A stretch of DNA of 64,000 bases from Ziziphus jujuba (taxonomy: Eukaryota; Streptophyta; Magnoliopsida; Rosales; Rhamnaceae). How positions within the stretch are numbered: position 1 is the stretch's first letter; every line of letters starts with the position of its first letter. Location of the stretch: the NCBI RefSeq assembly GCF_031755915.1, contig NC_083388.1, forward strand, positions 4,781,501 through 4,845,500. Reading direction: 5' to 3'. Shown here piece by piece: positions 23,814 to 36,515 of this stretch. The translations under genes and the position numbers were made by a program. Below the pieces are notes generated by a model that was given only the letters and a program-made list of their open reading frames with translations, made no database searches and was not told where the DNA came from.

Positions 23814-24413
23814 GGTCAAAGAAGGGTCATTATCAACCTAGCTGAAAATTACCATATTTAGTTTCCTAATTTGTTTTTACTTTTTGTTTTAGGAAACTAT
23901 CTTTAATTTTGGATTTGTATTTATTTACTTATTGAACAAATAAGTTTAGGAAAGTTTTTATTTTATTATTTTGTTTGTAAATTAATTAATTTCTAATTGA
24001 AAATAAGGGAACTAATTAATTAGATTAGGAAAAGGAAAGATTCGGTCAAGCTAGAACTCTTCATTGTGTGGCCGGTTTTTCCTAGGGTTTTAGGGTTTAT
24101 TTTGTTTCTTTCAAAGCCTATATAAAGGCTTATTTTCAATAAGAATACAACCTTGATTTGATTGAGAAAATACTTGTGAGATTAATTATCTCATTGTTCT
24201 TTGAGAACACCTAAAATACCATTAGAGAATTGGTTGTTTTAGCTTGACTTATCAATAGGTTTTCCATCCCCTATTGTGGCGCCTACATTATACCAAGGTT
24301 TCTAACCACAGGTTGGTTAGGGGTTGAGGTTAAATCCATTAGAACTTGAACTTAATTAAGATCCAAGCTAATATAATATGGGTATAGGAGCAAGTCCTCC
24401 TAGGTTCGTATCG
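23814..24413 (+). repeat. 5' LTR of element A, second part
   Basis: It continues the LTR after B's target duplication and ends taggttcgtatcg. The expected primer site just after is degraded (tgtgttaacagagc near 24416). With part one it totals about 1122 bp, near the 1134 bp of the 3' LTR. Confidence 0.85.
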
Positions 24414-25570
24414 TGTGTTAACAGAGCTAAATTTTGTTCAGGTTTGATCTATCTTTATTTGATTTATTTATTTTTGTGTTAATCTACAATTTTAGCATTA
24501 GGTTAAGGTTGCTTCTATCATCATACACGTTCTGCGTCATTAAAAAAAAACAAAAAATAAATAAATAAAAAATTCATTCCTAGTTGAATTAGGTTTCCTA
24601 GTTTTATCGTATTTTTGTTTCCTAGTTTGTTGGTTGTTTTTCATCATTGTTCTAGTTAATTTTGGTTTTTGTTGATTTTTTTTTGCTGTTTTAGTCTTAA
24701 ACATTTGCATTCATATATTCCAAAAAAAAAATAAAATTGAAGAGTGGGGTTTGCAGAATTAAAAAAAAAAAAATCGTACAATTTGAATTTTTGATTGGGA
24801 GGTCACGGGTTTGGTGTTTGTTTTGGAGTTGGAATTGCAATTTTGGTAATTATTCTTGCTACTGCAGTTTTTTATGTTCTGTGAGTGAAAGAAAAAAAAA
24901 AAAAGAAGAGGTAAAGCCGAATAAAAAAAAAATTCGGGTTTGTTGAATTTGGTGTTGAAATTTGAGTTTGGGAACTTGTTTGATTTGGAGATTTGAATTG
25001 TGATATTTTGAGTTTCTGGAGAATTATTTTGTTGGATATTCGAATTTTGGATGCTTAAATTATTTGGATTAAAATTAGTTAAAGGATTTGATACAAAAAC
25101 TTGAATTACAAAGAACAACAACCAACAACTGTTTTATATTTTTGTTCGATTTGATTCTTGTTCGTATTTGAATTTCTTTTTCTAGAATTTTATTCTTGAA
25201 CTCATTATATATTACCATCTGGTCCAGTTCTTCAAAATTCCAAAGTTTTCCCATTAATTTGCTTTATTTTGCCTAGAAAAGCCGAAACTAGGTTTTGTTG
25301 AATTCTTTCGGTATTGCCTACTTTTAGCTACTGTTTTATTGATAAGTTTAATTAAAACACACTTGTAATCTAATTGCCGTTTTGTGGGTGTTTTAATTAG
25401 AACTTTGAGTTAATTCTTTGAGTGGAAAAAGACAAGAGAGTGTGAGCTTAAAAGAGGGTAAAAGCCGAACTAGTGTGCAAACACGAGTGTCGAGACCTTG
25501 TTTAAGTGAAACACGTGAGGGAGTGAATATTTTGTGAGGATTTATTTTATTTTTGCAGTATTTTACTAAC
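24414..25570 (+). other. Non-coding leader of element A
   Basis: About 1.16 kb of A/T-rich sequence with homopolymer A and T runs lies between primer site and gag. It is homologous to the leaders of B and C. Small frames here are not credible genes. Confidence 0.7.
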
Positions 25571-26600
25571 ATGGCAGATTCTAGAATAAGAAGAGGAGAC
25601 ACACCACTGAGAATTAATGAAGAAGAGTTCGTAGGATTTCATGGTGATCCACGAGCTACCGGGAGTGGTGAGCAAACGGAATTGAAAGCTGTTTTGGAAT
25701 AATTACAGCGGGTGAGTGCTCAAGTTGAGCACATGAATAAAAGGATGGGAAGGCTAGAAGTTTCCCGAGGAATGCCGAACACAAGAAATAGGCAAGAATT
25801 CCATGAAGGTCGAGGTCGAGGACGAGGAGGCCGTGAGAGACCGAGAGAGGAATTTGAGGAGGAGAATTTCGGTGGAGACTTTGAGGAAGGCATGGACGAA
25901 ACATATGCTGTCCAAGAGAGAGCTGGCCATGGAAGGTATAGGAGGGAAGAAATAGATGACAATCTTATCAATATCAAGATCAACATCCCACCATTCATGG
26001 GAAAAAGTGATCCCGAGGCATATTTGGAGTCGAAAGAAAAGATGGAGATGATATTCGACTGCCACAATTATTCGGAGCGTAAGAAGCTGAAGTTGGCAGC
26101 AATGGAGTTTGGTCATTATGCACTCCAATGGTGGACAAATGAGCAAGGCACCCAAAGGAGAGTTGGTGATGACTTGATCACAACATGGCGACAAATGAAA
26201 GGAGCCATGAGAAAGCGGTTTGTGCCATCACATTACCATAGATTGCTGCATCAAAGGCTTCAATCTTTGTCTCAAGAAAGTAGGTCCGTGGAGGATTATT
26301 ACAAATAGATGGAGATGCTCATGATGAGGCTGAATATGAATAAAGATAGGGAGGCAACAATGGTGAGATTTCTTGGTTTTTTGAACAGTGACATTGCGAA
26401 CCAACTTGAATTGCAACAATACTTGGAGTTGGAGGAGATGTTGCATGTAGCGATTAAGCTTGAGCACCAATTCAAGAGGAGGGGTGTAGGATCATGGCTT
26501 GGAGGTGTTTCCAGCAGTGGGAGAATCAATTCAAGTGGCACATATAATGTCGAGTTGAGCTTGGGTTTCATGGAAAGTACTTGCTGTCTACAAAGATGAA
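25571..26600 (+). pseudogene. gag pseudogene of element A
   Basis: It starts at ATG 25571 (MADSRIRRGD). A CAA-to-TAA stop lies at 25700-25702. The main domain is open from 25712 to 26308, with an RG-rich stretch (RGRGRGGRERPREEF), then INIPPFMGKSDPEAYLE and KMEMIFDCHNYSE. A TAG ends it at 26306-26308, and the next frame (26309-26599) carries LELEEMLHVAIKLEHQFKRRG. The CCHC knuckle segment found in B has been deleted here. Confidence 0.85.
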
Positions 26601-26957
26601 GAGCAGATACAAAGAGAAAACATCTTCCACACTCACTGCGAAATACAAGGTAAAATTTGTAGCATGATTATAGATAGTGGAAGTTGTACCAATGTGATAA
26701 GTAATCTTGTAGTTGATAAATTAGGCTTGAAAACAATTAAACATCCAGAACCCTATAGGTTACAATGGTTAAATGATAGTGGTGAGATGAGGGTAAATAA
26801 GCAAGCCAAAGTTAAATTTAATATAAGTAGGTATGAGGATGTTGTCTTGTGTGACATTGTACCAATGCATGCCGGACATATTTTACTAGGTAGATCATGG
26901 CAATTTGACAAAGATGCTACTCATTTTGGTCAAGAAAATAGTGTTGTTTTTAAGTTT
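26601..26957 (+). pseudogene. Protease remnant of element A, split by element C
   Basis: It contains IIDSGSCTNVIS and HILLGRSWQFD, with good similarity to the proteases of B and C. The frame breaks at about 26957, where element C begins. The continuation of A is at 57521 (taaagggaagaaaatc). Confidence 0.85.
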
Positions 26958-27705
26958 CCTAAACTAAATTTGATTAATTAATTCCTTTATTCTGAATTAG
27001 GAATTAATTAATTTACAATGAAAATAATAAAATACTAACTTTCCTAAACTTATTTGTCCAGAAAATAAATAAATAAAAACTAAAAAGTAATGGTAGTTTC
27101 CTAAAACAAAAAGTAGAATAAAATTAGGAAACTATAATACTAGCTTTTTTGACTAATTTGACTTTGACCAATCTTTGACCTCTTTGAGCTCCAAATCAGC
27201 TTCTAGATGCTTTGTAGGATGCCAAATAAGCTAAATATGAAGTCCCACACGTTGCCCATGCTTGGAAAAATAAGAAAAGGCTAATACAGTAAAATACAGT
27301 AAAGCCAGCAAGCAATACAGCAAATTCGGCCAAATTGGTGATGCTGTCCGTACAAGCCCTTTTTGATTGCATTTGAGGCTGCTTTAACTTGATTCCATGA
27401 CCTCTTAGGCATATGTATTGAACCCATAAATCATTGGAACCATTTCATGCTTCCCGGACTCCAAAAATGTACCAAAACTGTCACCCGGGTCCGTATCGGC
27501 TTCTATTGCTTGTATGAGTAAAACAGGCCTTGGTTCTTTAGATATGGCCAACCCCTCTTGACTATGACTTATTCCTTGTATGAAGACAGCAAGATTGTCC
27601 TTGAACTTCTTGGCTTGGGCCCTAGTGATCGGTCCCACCTTCATTTGTATTGGGTCAGCACCCCAGCGGGTTGTCGGTCGAATGGTCTCGGGTGGATTCG
27701 CATCA
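26957..27705 (-). repeat. 3' LTR of element C, truncated
   Basis: On the minus strand it starts TGATGCGAATCC at 27705. The integrase frame runs through this boundary and stops at 27405. The LTR stops at 26957, at sequence corresponding to the middle of the LTR, so the TATA and R/U5 parts are absent. Confidence 0.87.
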
Positions 27706-28121
27706 TTCCCCTCCTCTTGAAAAGGATTTGTCCTCAAATCGAAGTCATCACCTGCAGCAAAAGGAGATAAATCAGCAACATTAAAGGTGGCACTAACACT
27801 ATACTCACCCGGTAGATCAAGTTTGTAGGCATTGTAGTTTATCCTCTCCAAAACTTGAAAAGGTCCATCACCCCTCGGCATGAGTTTTGATTTCCTTTGT
27901 TCGGGAAATCTTTCTTTCCTTAAATGCAGCCACACCCAATCTCTAGGTTCAAACACCATTGATTTTCGACCTTGATTAGCCACCCTTGCATATTGCTCGG
28001 TCCTCCTCTCAATGTTTGCGCGGGTCTTTTCATGAATCTGCTTTACAAAATCAGCTTTTTGTTTTCCATCTAGATTAACACACTCACTTAAAGGCAAAGG
28101 TGTTAAATCTAATGGAGTCAA
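27405..28121 (-). pseudogene. Integrase C-terminal part of element C, running into the LTR
   Basis: It is 238 codons with PRDWVWLHLRKERFPEQRKSK (shortened: RDWVWLHLRKERF), MPRGDGPFQVLERIN, and NVADLSPFAAGDD. It then crosses the LTR start at 27705 and ends 100 codons inside the LTR with the GPITRAQAKKFKDN segment. Such an overlap between pol and the 3' LTR is known for CRM-type chromoviruses, where the tail is linked to centromere targeting. I cannot prove that function here. Confidence 0.82.
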
Positions 28122-28193
28122 AGGATTAAAACCATAAACAATTTCAAATGGAGTAAATTTAGTTACTGAATGTAAAGACCTATTTTATGCAAA

Positions 28194-28583
28194 TTAAACA
28201 TGTGGCAAACATTTTTCCCAAGTCCTTAAATTTCTACTAATTAATGCTCTCAACAATGCAGATAAGGTTCTATTTACTACTTCGGTTTGTCCATCAGGTT
28301 GTGGATGACAAGTAGTGGAAAATAAAAGCTTAGTACCTAATTTAGCCCACAATGTTTTCCAAAAATAGCTTAAGAACTTAGCATCCCTATCCGACACAAT
28401 AGTTCTTGGCATTCCATGCAATCTCACAATTTCCTTGAAAAATAAATTAGCAATATTGGATGCATCATCAGTTTTGTTACATTCAATAAAATGTGCCATC
28501 TTAGAAAACCTATCTACTACAACAAATATTGAATCCTTACCTGTCCTTGACCTAGGCAACCCAAGAATAAAATCCATAGACAA
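28194..28583 (-). pseudogene. Integrase catalytic core of element C
   Basis: It carries all three catalytic positions of the DDE core: Asp in MDFILGLP, Asp in [13 protein letters not shown], and Glu in [11 protein letters not shown]. It is separated from the zinc-binding frame by a TAG (TGG changed to TAG) near 28585-28590, and ends at a stop near 28192. The core would insert cDNA into host DNA. Confidence 0.85.
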
Positions 28584-28589
28584 ATCTAC

Positions 28590-28889
28590 CTAAGGATAGG
28601 TAGGGATCGGCAAAGGCTTATACAACCCATGCGGTTTCAATGTTGATTTTGTTTTTCGGCACTTCAAACATCTTTCACAAATTCTCTCAACATCTCTCCT
28701 CATGTTAGGCCAATAAAAATGTTCTTCCAGCAAGGATAAAGTTTTTAAAACACCAAAATGGCCCATTAAACCACCCCCATGTCCTTCCCGAACCAATAAT
28801 TCCCTAATACTACAATTAGGCACATAAAGTTTGTTTTCCTTAAACAAATATCCCTCAAATATGTAAAATTTATTAAATCCATGTTTCAA
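28590..28889 (-). pseudogene. Integrase zinc-binding domain of element C
   Basis: It has the HHCC pattern: His in EGHGGG and MGHFG, then [11 protein letters not shown]. It follows a TGA where A reads through. This domain binds the LTR ends together with the core. Confidence 0.82.
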
Positions 28890-29078
28890 ACAGGTTCAAA
28901 AAATTTCTCCAAAGTCACTATCATGCTCATAAAGTTCTTTCAATTGTTCAAATCCAAGCAATCTAGCATCTAAGGTAGAAAAGAGCACATACCTTCAAGA
29001 TAATGCACCGGCAACCACATTTTCCTTACCTTTTTTGTAGCGGATCACATATGGAAATGTTTCAATAAATTCAATCCA

Positions 29079-30104
29079 CTAAGCATGCCTTCGGTTGAGC
29101 TTTCCTTGACCCTTGATATGCTTCAAAGACTCATGATCCGTATGAATCACAAACTCCTTTGGCATGAGATAATGCTGCCACGTCTCCAAAGCCCTCATCA
29201 AAGCATACATCTCCTTGTCATAAGTCGGGTAGTTTAGGGCAGCTCCGCTTAATTTTTCACTAAAGTAGGCTATGGGTCTTCCTTCTTGCATTAAGACAGC
29301 TCCAATACTTACACTCGAAGCATCACACTCAATTTCAAAAGTCTTAGAAAAATTTGGCAAAACTAACAAAGGTGCATTACACAATTTTTCTTTCAACAAA
29401 TTAAAAGATTTTTCTTGTACTTCCCCCCATTTGAAACCAACATTGTTCTTGACAACTTCATTCAATGGTGCTGCTATGGTACTAAAATCCTTGACAAATC
29501 TTCTATAAAAGCTTGCCAAGCCATGAAAGCTCCTCACTTGGGTGATAGAAGTAGGAACCGGCCACTCTTGAATTGCTTTCACCTTAGCTTGGTCAACTTT
29601 GATTCCTGCAGCACTTACTACAAAACCTAGAAACACAAGCTCTTCTTTGCAAAATTCACATTTTTTAATGTTAGCAAACAATCTTTCCTTTCTAAGAACT
29701 TGCAAAACTTGTCTAAGTTGATCCACATGGTCATCCAAATTTCGGCTATATATTAGAATGTCATCAAAATAAACAACCACAAATTTTCCAATAAATGGAC
29801 GCATTACATGATTCATAAGCCTCATGAAGGTACTAGGTGCATTGGATAATCCAAAAGGCATAACTAACCATTCATACAGCCCATATTTAGTTTTGAATGC
29901 GGTTTTCCATTCATCACCTTCTTTCATCCTAATTCGGTGATAACCACTGCTAAGATCAATTTTTGTAAACATGCAAGCACCATGCAACTCATCAAGCATA
30001 TCATCTAATCTAGGAATGGGATGTCTATATTTGATGGTAATGTTATTTATAGCCCTATAATCAACACACATTCTCCAAGAACCATCCTTTTTAGGTACCA
30101 ACAA
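29079..30104 (-). pseudogene. Reverse transcriptase and RNase H of element C
   Basis: It is 341 codons open. RT motifs are [43 protein letters not shown], and the catalytic YFDDILIYS (about 29757-29783). RNase H follows, with [38 protein letters not shown] and HTDHESLKH. The frame starts late, because a TGA just upstream separates it from the protease frame, and ends at TAG (29076-29078) inside the RNase H tail. The catalytic aspartates are intact, unlike in element A. Confidence 0.87.
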
Positions 30105-30143
30105 AACAGGAACAACACATGGGCTTAAACTTTCACGAATGTA

Positions 30144-31091
30144 TCATTTATCAAGCAAATCACTTACCTGTTTTTGCAGCTCCTTTGTTTCTTCAGGATT
30201 GCTCCTATAAGCTTGTCTATTTGGTATGGCAGCCCCTGAAACAAAGTCAATTTGATGTTCTATCCCTCGAATAGGTGGTAGTCCACTTGGAATCTCATTT
30301 GGGAAGACATCTCCAAATTCCTTCAAAAAAGAAATCATTGAACTTGGCAATTCAAGTTCTTCAAAGTTAGTTTGATCATTAAAATAATTTTCTTTGTAAA
30401 GCATGACCAGCAAAGGTTTCTTACACTCAATAACCTTATTAATATCCCCTAAACACAAATAAAAATTGCTACTTAACCTTTCCTTTCTTTCTTTTTCTTT
30501 TTTTCCCTTGGATTGGCGCAAACCGTCGGATTTCTCTTCCTTCTCCAAGCTCGCGGGTTTGCCACTTCCTTTTCCCTCTCTTTCGGCTTTCCCTTGATCT
30601 TTCCACTCAATATGAACCTTAGAAACCTTACCTTGGTCAGAAACCTCAATCTTACCTTCTTGAAAGGATGGTGAAGCCGTTGGTGCCATACTTGCTTTTT
30701 CCTTGAGCTTTTCGGCTTCTCTCCTTTGTTGCATTTGTAATTGGTCTTTGTAAACCTCTTTAGGAGATAATGGTTCCAGCTTGACCTTCTTCCTTTTAAA
30801 CCTGAAAACAATACTATTTTCTCGACCAAAATGAGTAGCATCTTTATCAAATTGCCATGGTCTACCTAATAGTATATGTCCAGCAATCATGGGTACAATA
30901 TCACATAAAACTACATCCTCATATCTACCTATATTAAATTTTACTTTGGCTTGTTTGTTTACTTTCATCTCACCAGTATCATTAAGCCATTGTAATCTAT
31001 AAGGTTCTGGATGTTTAATTGTTTTCAAGCCTAATTTATCAACTACAAGATTACTTATCACATTAGTACAACTCCCACTATCTATAATCAT
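30144..31091 (-). pseudogene. Protease and linker of element C
   Basis: It is 315 codons. It begins with IIDSGSCTNVIS (retropepsin active site), has HILLGRPWQFD, then a basic Lys/Glu-rich linker, and ends with the region before RT ([20 protein letters not shown]). A GGA-to-TGA stop at about 30142 breaks it from RT. Confidence 0.84.
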
Positions 31092-31269
31092 GCTACAAAT
31101 TTTACCTTGTATTTCGCAGCGAGTGTGGAAGATGTTTTCTCTTTGAAACCAAGCTCAACTCGGCATTAGATGTATCTACAGGTTTGGCTTCATCTTCATT
31201 GCAATCCTCCTCTTGCTCGGTTTCAGCCCCACTTTCTTCACTCGTAGATTCCAGCTCACCATCACCCTT

Positions 31270-31642
31270 TAATACCATGATTCTTCTATTTGGGCATTGG
31301 CTGGCTATGTATCCTCTTCCTTGTCACTTAAAACAAATTATTTCTCTGTATTTTTGAGGTTTAGGATCAGATTTTATCTCACCTCTAAGTGCTTGGACAG
31401 ATTCGGTCTTGACCTCCCTTCTTGGCCGGTTGGTAGTTTCTTCTCCTAATTTCGGCTTCAACTTGTTTTCATAAGTGGAATTGTTTTTCCAGCCACTTGA
31501 ACTTGTCCTTCCACTACTAGAAACTCCTCCAAACCGTGTACTAACACCCCTCCTCTTGAATTGGTTCTCAAGCTTAATGGCTACATGCAACATCTCCTCC
31601 AATTCCAAGTATTGTTGTAATTCAAGTTGGTTGGCAATGTCT
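31270..31642 (-). pseudogene. gag C-terminal part and broken zinc knuckle of element C
   Basis: The frame 31608-31324 carries LEEMLHVAIKLENQFKRRG and the Lys/Arg-rich nucleocapsid region, then CFK followed by TGA where B has CFKC. The knuckle His is also changed to Tyr. The RNA-binding knuckle is therefore dead. Confidence 0.8.
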
Positions 31643-32460
31643 CAGTTTAACCCTCCAAGAAATCTTGCCATGGTTGCCTCCCTATCCTCATTCATATTCA
31701 GCCTCATCATTAACATCTCCATATCTTTGTAATAATCTTCCACGGACCTACTTCCTTGAGACAAAGATTGAAGCCTTTGATGCAGCAACCTATGGTAATG
31801 GGATGGCACAAACCGCTTCCTCATGGCTCCTTTCATTTGTCGCCATGTTGTAATTAAGTAATCACCAACTCTCCTTCGGGTGCTTTGCTCAATTGTCCAC
31901 CATTGGAGTGCATAATGGCCAAACTCCATTGCTGCCAACTTCACCTTCTTACCTTCCGAATAGTTGTGGCAGTCAAAGATCATCTCCATTTTTTCTTCCC
32001 ACTCCAAATAAGCTTCGGGATCACTTTTACCCATAAAAGGTGGGATATTAACCTTGATATTTCCCAAATCATCATCTGTATCTTCCCTCCTATGTCTCCC
32101 ATGGCCAGCTCTATCTTGGACAGCAAAGGTTTCCTCCATACCTTCCTCAAAGTCGCCGTCGAATGGCTCCTCATCAAATACCTCTCTCGGCCTCTCGCGA
32201 CCTCCTCGTCCTCGGCCTCGTCCTCCATGGAATTCTTGCCTATTTCTTGTATTCGGCCTTCTTTGTGAGGCTTCTAGTCTTCCCACTCTTTGATTCACAT
32301 GCTCAACTTGAGCACTAACCCGCTGTATTGATTCCAAGACAGCTCTCATATCCACTTGGTCTCCACTCCTGGTAGCTTGGTCATCGCCATGGAATGCTAC
32401 GGACTCTTCCTCATTGATCCTCAAGGGTGGATCCCCTCTTCTTATTCTAGAATCTACCAT
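31643..32460 (-). pseudogene. gag main domain of element C
   Basis: It starts at ATG 32458-32460 (MVDSRIRRGD) and is open to a TGA near 31640. It contains the RGRGRGGRERPREVF stretch, VNIPPFMGKSDPEAYLE, KMEMIFDCHNYSEG, and RSVEDYYKDMEMLMMRLN. It is the longest intact gag domain of this family in the window. It is expected to form the capsid-like particle. Confidence 0.86.
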
Positions 32461-33633
32461 GTTAGTAAAATACTGCAAAAATAAAATAAATCCTCACAAT
32501 ATTCACTCCCTCACGTGTTTCACTCAAACAAGGTCTCGACACTCGTGTTTGCACACTAGTTTCGGCTTTTACCCTCTTTTAAGCTCTCACACTCTTGCCT
32601 TTTTCCACTCAATGAATTATCTCAAAGTTCTAATTAAAACACCCACAAAACAGCAATTAGATCACTAGTATGTTTTAATTAAACTTATCAACAAAGCAGT
32701 AGCAAAAAGTAGGCAATACCAAAAGAATCCAACAAATCCTAATTTTTCGGCTTTCTAGACAAGAAAACACAAAGTAATGGGAAAACATTGGAATTTTTGA
32801 AAACTGCACCAGATGGTAGTAGATTATGAGTTCAAGAATAAAATTCCAGAAAAAGAAATTCAAATACGAACAAGAATCAAAGAGAACAAAATTATAGAAA
32901 AGTGTTGGTTGTTGTTCTTGTAATTCAAGTTTTGTATCAATTCCTTTATCTAATTTTAATCCAAATAATTTAAGCACCCAAAATCCAAATATCCAGCAGC
33001 AAAAATAATTCTCCAGCAACTCAAATATTGAATAAATAATAAAAAAAAAAACCAGCAGCTCCAACAAGATTCCAGCAAACAAATCAAACTCCAACAAACT
33101 GAAATAATTTTTTTTTTCCTCTTTTTTTTTTTTTTTTTATTCGGGTTTACCTTCTTTCTTTTTTTTTTTTTTCACTCACAGAACATAAACAACTGCAGTA
33201 GCAAGAATAATTACCAAAATTGCAATTCCAACTCCAAAACAAACACCAAACCCGTGACCTCCAAATAAACAAAATGTGCAGTTTTTTTTTTTTTTTTTAA
33301 ATGTTGCCGCAAACTTCCTTTTTTTTGTTTTTTTTTTTTTTTGAATATTTGAATGCAAATATTTAAGACTAAAACAGCAAAGGAAAATCAACAAAAACCA
33401 AAATTATCAAGAACAATGATAAAAGACAACCAACAAATTAGGAAACAAAGATACAATAAAACTAGGAAACCTAATTCAACTAGGAATGAATTTTTTATTT
33501 TTTTTTAAAGCTGCAGAACGTGTATGGGATGGATGCAACCTTAACCTAATGCTAAAATTGCAGAATAACACAAAAACAAATAAAGCAAATAAAGATAGAT
33601 CAAACCTGAACAAAATTTAGCTCTGATACCAAA
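32461..33633 (-). other. Non-coding leader and primer site of element C
   Basis: About 1.17 kb lies between LTR and gag, rich in A/T homopolymers, with no gene. The tRNA-Met primer site TGGTATCAGAG is at about 33621-33631 on the minus strand, two bases from the LTR end. Confidence 0.75.
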
Positions 33634-34052
33634 TGATACGAATCTAGGACGACCTGCTCCTAAACCCGTATTATATTAGCCCGGATCTTTAATTAAGTTC
33701 AAGTTCTAATGGAATAGACCTCAACCCCTAACCAACCTGTGGTTAGAAACCTTGGTATAATGTAGACGCCACAATAGGGGATGGAAAACCTATTGATAAG
33801 TCAAGCTAAAACAACCAATTCTCTAATGGTGTTTTAGGTGTTCTCAAAGAACAAAGAGATAATTAATCTCACAAGTATTTTCTTAATCAAATCAAAGTTT
33901 TTTTATTTTTGAAAAATAAGCCTTTAAACAGGCTTGAAAGAAACAAACTAAACCATAAAAAAATAATTCAAAACCGGACTCCTATAGGAATTAGGAAACT
34001 TAACCGAATTCTAATATGTCCTAAACTAAGTTTCCTAAACTAAATTTGATTA
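33634..34052 (-). repeat. 5' LTR of element C, 3' part
   Basis: On the minus strand it ends with GGATTCGTATCA-like sequence at 33634 beside the primer site. Toward higher coordinates it stops at 34052, where viral sequence begins; the LTR resumes at about 56813. About 20-25 bp of LTR are missing at the site. Confidence 0.82.
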
Positions 34053-34463
34053 CCAACAAGGGGAACCAAACATAGAGAGTACAAGAAGGATAACAAAGAA
34101 TATTGAAGACGAATAGAGTAGGCGGAAGGAAATGAAAATGACAAAAGATAGAGGCGGCAAAGCCAGCCAAGAATAATATGAAGATAAATAATTAAATAAT
34201 AATAATATTGAAGGCGGTATAACCAGCCAAGCAATATAAATAAAATATGAATGCTTACTTCATTACGAAGAACCAGTGTTACAAGCACTCAACACTCAGA
34301 ATAAATAAATTGATTAAAGAGTTTTTTGGGATAGAAGAAGATTGAGAAAAGAGGAGAAATCTGCCAGAAACTCTCTAAGCTCTCTCTATCTTCAGTAGTA
34401 AAAAACTCTTGGGAGAAAAAACTTCCAAAGAAAAAACTTGATTTGGAATGGGAATGAGGCTCC

Positions 34464-34471
34464 TTTAAATA
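34464..34471 (-). promoter_or_regulatory. Viral promoter TATA box, segment P1
   Basis: TATTTAAA on the minus strand lies about 35 nt before a conserved AAGTTTTTTCTTTGG stretch taken as the start of the leader. Upstream (34480-34640) are CTGTTCA/TGAACAG repeats. The same promoter occurs at 43099, 44956 and 50294. Confidence 0.6.
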
Positions 34472-34657
34472 GGCAAGGAGGTCCTGTGTAGCTCCTGTTG
34501 ATTGAAATGATTCGGTCTGTGAACAGTTGATTGAACAGTGATCTGCTTTCGGCTCCTTCTACTGTTCATGAACAGTAAAGTCTCGTGATCTGCTTTTGTG
34601 AGTGGAATTTTGAAAGTAACTTTGTACTATCAAAGATTCCTGATGTTGATTATGACT

Positions 34658-36515
34658 TCAGGCTTCCAGCATGTTGTTGATGTTGTGATCTTCTTCGTCT
34701 CCAAACTGGTAAGAATCATCTTCGTCTGGATCAATGTCTATATCTTCTTCTGATTCTTGATTATTGTCGGTACTAATGATTCTTTGTTTTTTGAACATTT
34801 TATAATAAATAGCATCAAGGTCTGGATACATTGTTTTGTAATGAAAGGATGTAAATACATCGTTCCATACATAACGAAATCCATTATGTAAATATAATTT
34901 TGTATATGGATTTTCTTTTGCTAAAAAATATTTTTGATTAATGTGTTGGAGATTAAAATTGTCTCCATACACAGCCGCTCTCCAATGGTGTAATTGTCTT
35001 GTGATTGGACTGGAACATCTTCGTACCTGTTCATCTTGGCGAAAATGATTAGTACCATATTTTGATTTTTCAAAAGTGATTAGGTGGCGTGTTGGTTCCC
35101 ATCCATGGATCCATTCTGGTGGAGTGGATGTGATATGAGCAGCAATATATCCTTGTTGTTTTAATGGTGCTGATTGGTGAGGTAAAAAGAGGCAGTGGAT
35201 GGCCATTTTGATTAGTTCAGTACAGTTTTGGGCTTGATCTGTATGGGTGAATATGATGGTACCAACTAATCCCCAGTCAAAGAGGGTGGCCCAAGTGATT
35301 GTTTTGTTTTGTTTTGGTAAATAAAATTGTGGAAGGTTGGGGCATATAAGCCAACACGGTGAATAGCATAACTGATTTGGTGTGGACAGCCAACATGATT
35401 AAGGGGAATATTTTCAGGGTCGCATGTGGTACATTTGATATTGGAAGGATGCAAAACAGCTTCCGTATATACATACATACCACGAGGACAGGTATTTGGT
35501 GATTGAACAAAGGATCGTAACATTCTTTGAAGGAAATTGAATTCATCATAAAATTGTTTTCTTTTGATTTTCCAAATGCAGGAAATGATATCACTGGGTA
35601 AACCAGCTTGGTGTAACCATTGATTAGGATAGAAAAAGATACGAGCAGGGTTCCACGGTAAAGTGGAATTTTTGATTAAAGGATAAGGATTGTTGATGAG
35701 AATGTTGGAAGGTTGATGGGAATGACTGGTAGAGGCTTGGTTTTGATTAAAAGATTGTTTTTTGGTCCAATAATCTAGATCCTTTTGGAGGTGATTAATA
35801 TGGAGTTGGTGAATGGCATTACTGTGAAGTAAGGTTTGAATTTGGTGTTTGAGGCATTGATTTTTGTGTTTGAGTTCATGAACGCGGAATTCTAAAGGAT
35901 GTTCTATATTAAGAATATCAAGTGGGTCTTGGTTTTGAAGAAATTGATTATTGGGGTGTTGTGGGTTGACAACAACAGTGATTGGGCAAGGATGGTTATG
36001 TTGCATTTTTTGGGCTGATTGGGAATTAGGAGCTTGATTAGAAATGAGTTTTTGGATGGAACGGAGAGTTTTAGAAAACTCTGGATCCATTCTGACCCAA
36101 GGGTGAATAAAGGCTTGAGGACCTAATTCTTTATGGGTAATTTCAAGGGCTTCATGGAGACTATAATAGCCTCGGTATTGGGTGTTGGGTTGGCCTGCTA
36201 TTTCATGGGCTATTTGGGACCAGGTTTTATAAAGGCCAGGGTTTGGGCCTGTGAATAGGATATAATGGGAATAGTATTTACTACCGGGCTTTTGTTTGAT
36301 TGATTGTAAATAAAAGCAAAGGTTATCTAAGGTTTGAATAAAATTTGTTTTTTCTTCGAGTGATTCAAAATGGGTTTTATTCCAAATGGAATTGATTAAG
36401 GCTCTTTGGGGGGTATCTAGTTCAAATTGGTTGGGAAATTCTTTTCAGAATTTTCTCCACTCCAAATAGGAACAGAAGTGCTGTTGATGATTATGTAGCC
36501 GCTGGGTCGAGACAT
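34658..36515 (-). pseudogene. Viroplasmin/transactivator-like ORF, segment P1
   Basis: It begins at ATG 36513-36515 (MSRPSGYIII). The first about 130 codons hold a caulimovirid viroplasmin-type domain resembling the N-terminal domain of RNase H1: YILFTGPNPGLYKTW, IAGQTNTQYRGYYSLHEALE. About 470 codons follow, starting MDPEFSKTL (36090), with a coiled-coil-like region and a cysteine motif CTTCDPENIPLNHVGC. In known caulimovirids this gene makes the inclusion-body matrix and allows polycistronic translation. Frameshifts near 36440 and 35270 break this copy. Its downstream part is 34658-35206. Confidence 0.75.

Noticed and set aside
33109..33170. Poly-T and poly-A runs as polyadenylated retrogene ends
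   Set aside because: They lie in the leader of element C and recur in the leaders of A and B; no gene is attached.
33176..33394. Minus-strand 72-codon hydrophobic frame
   Set aside because: It is made of homopolymer runs in the element C leader, with no conservation in A or B leaders.
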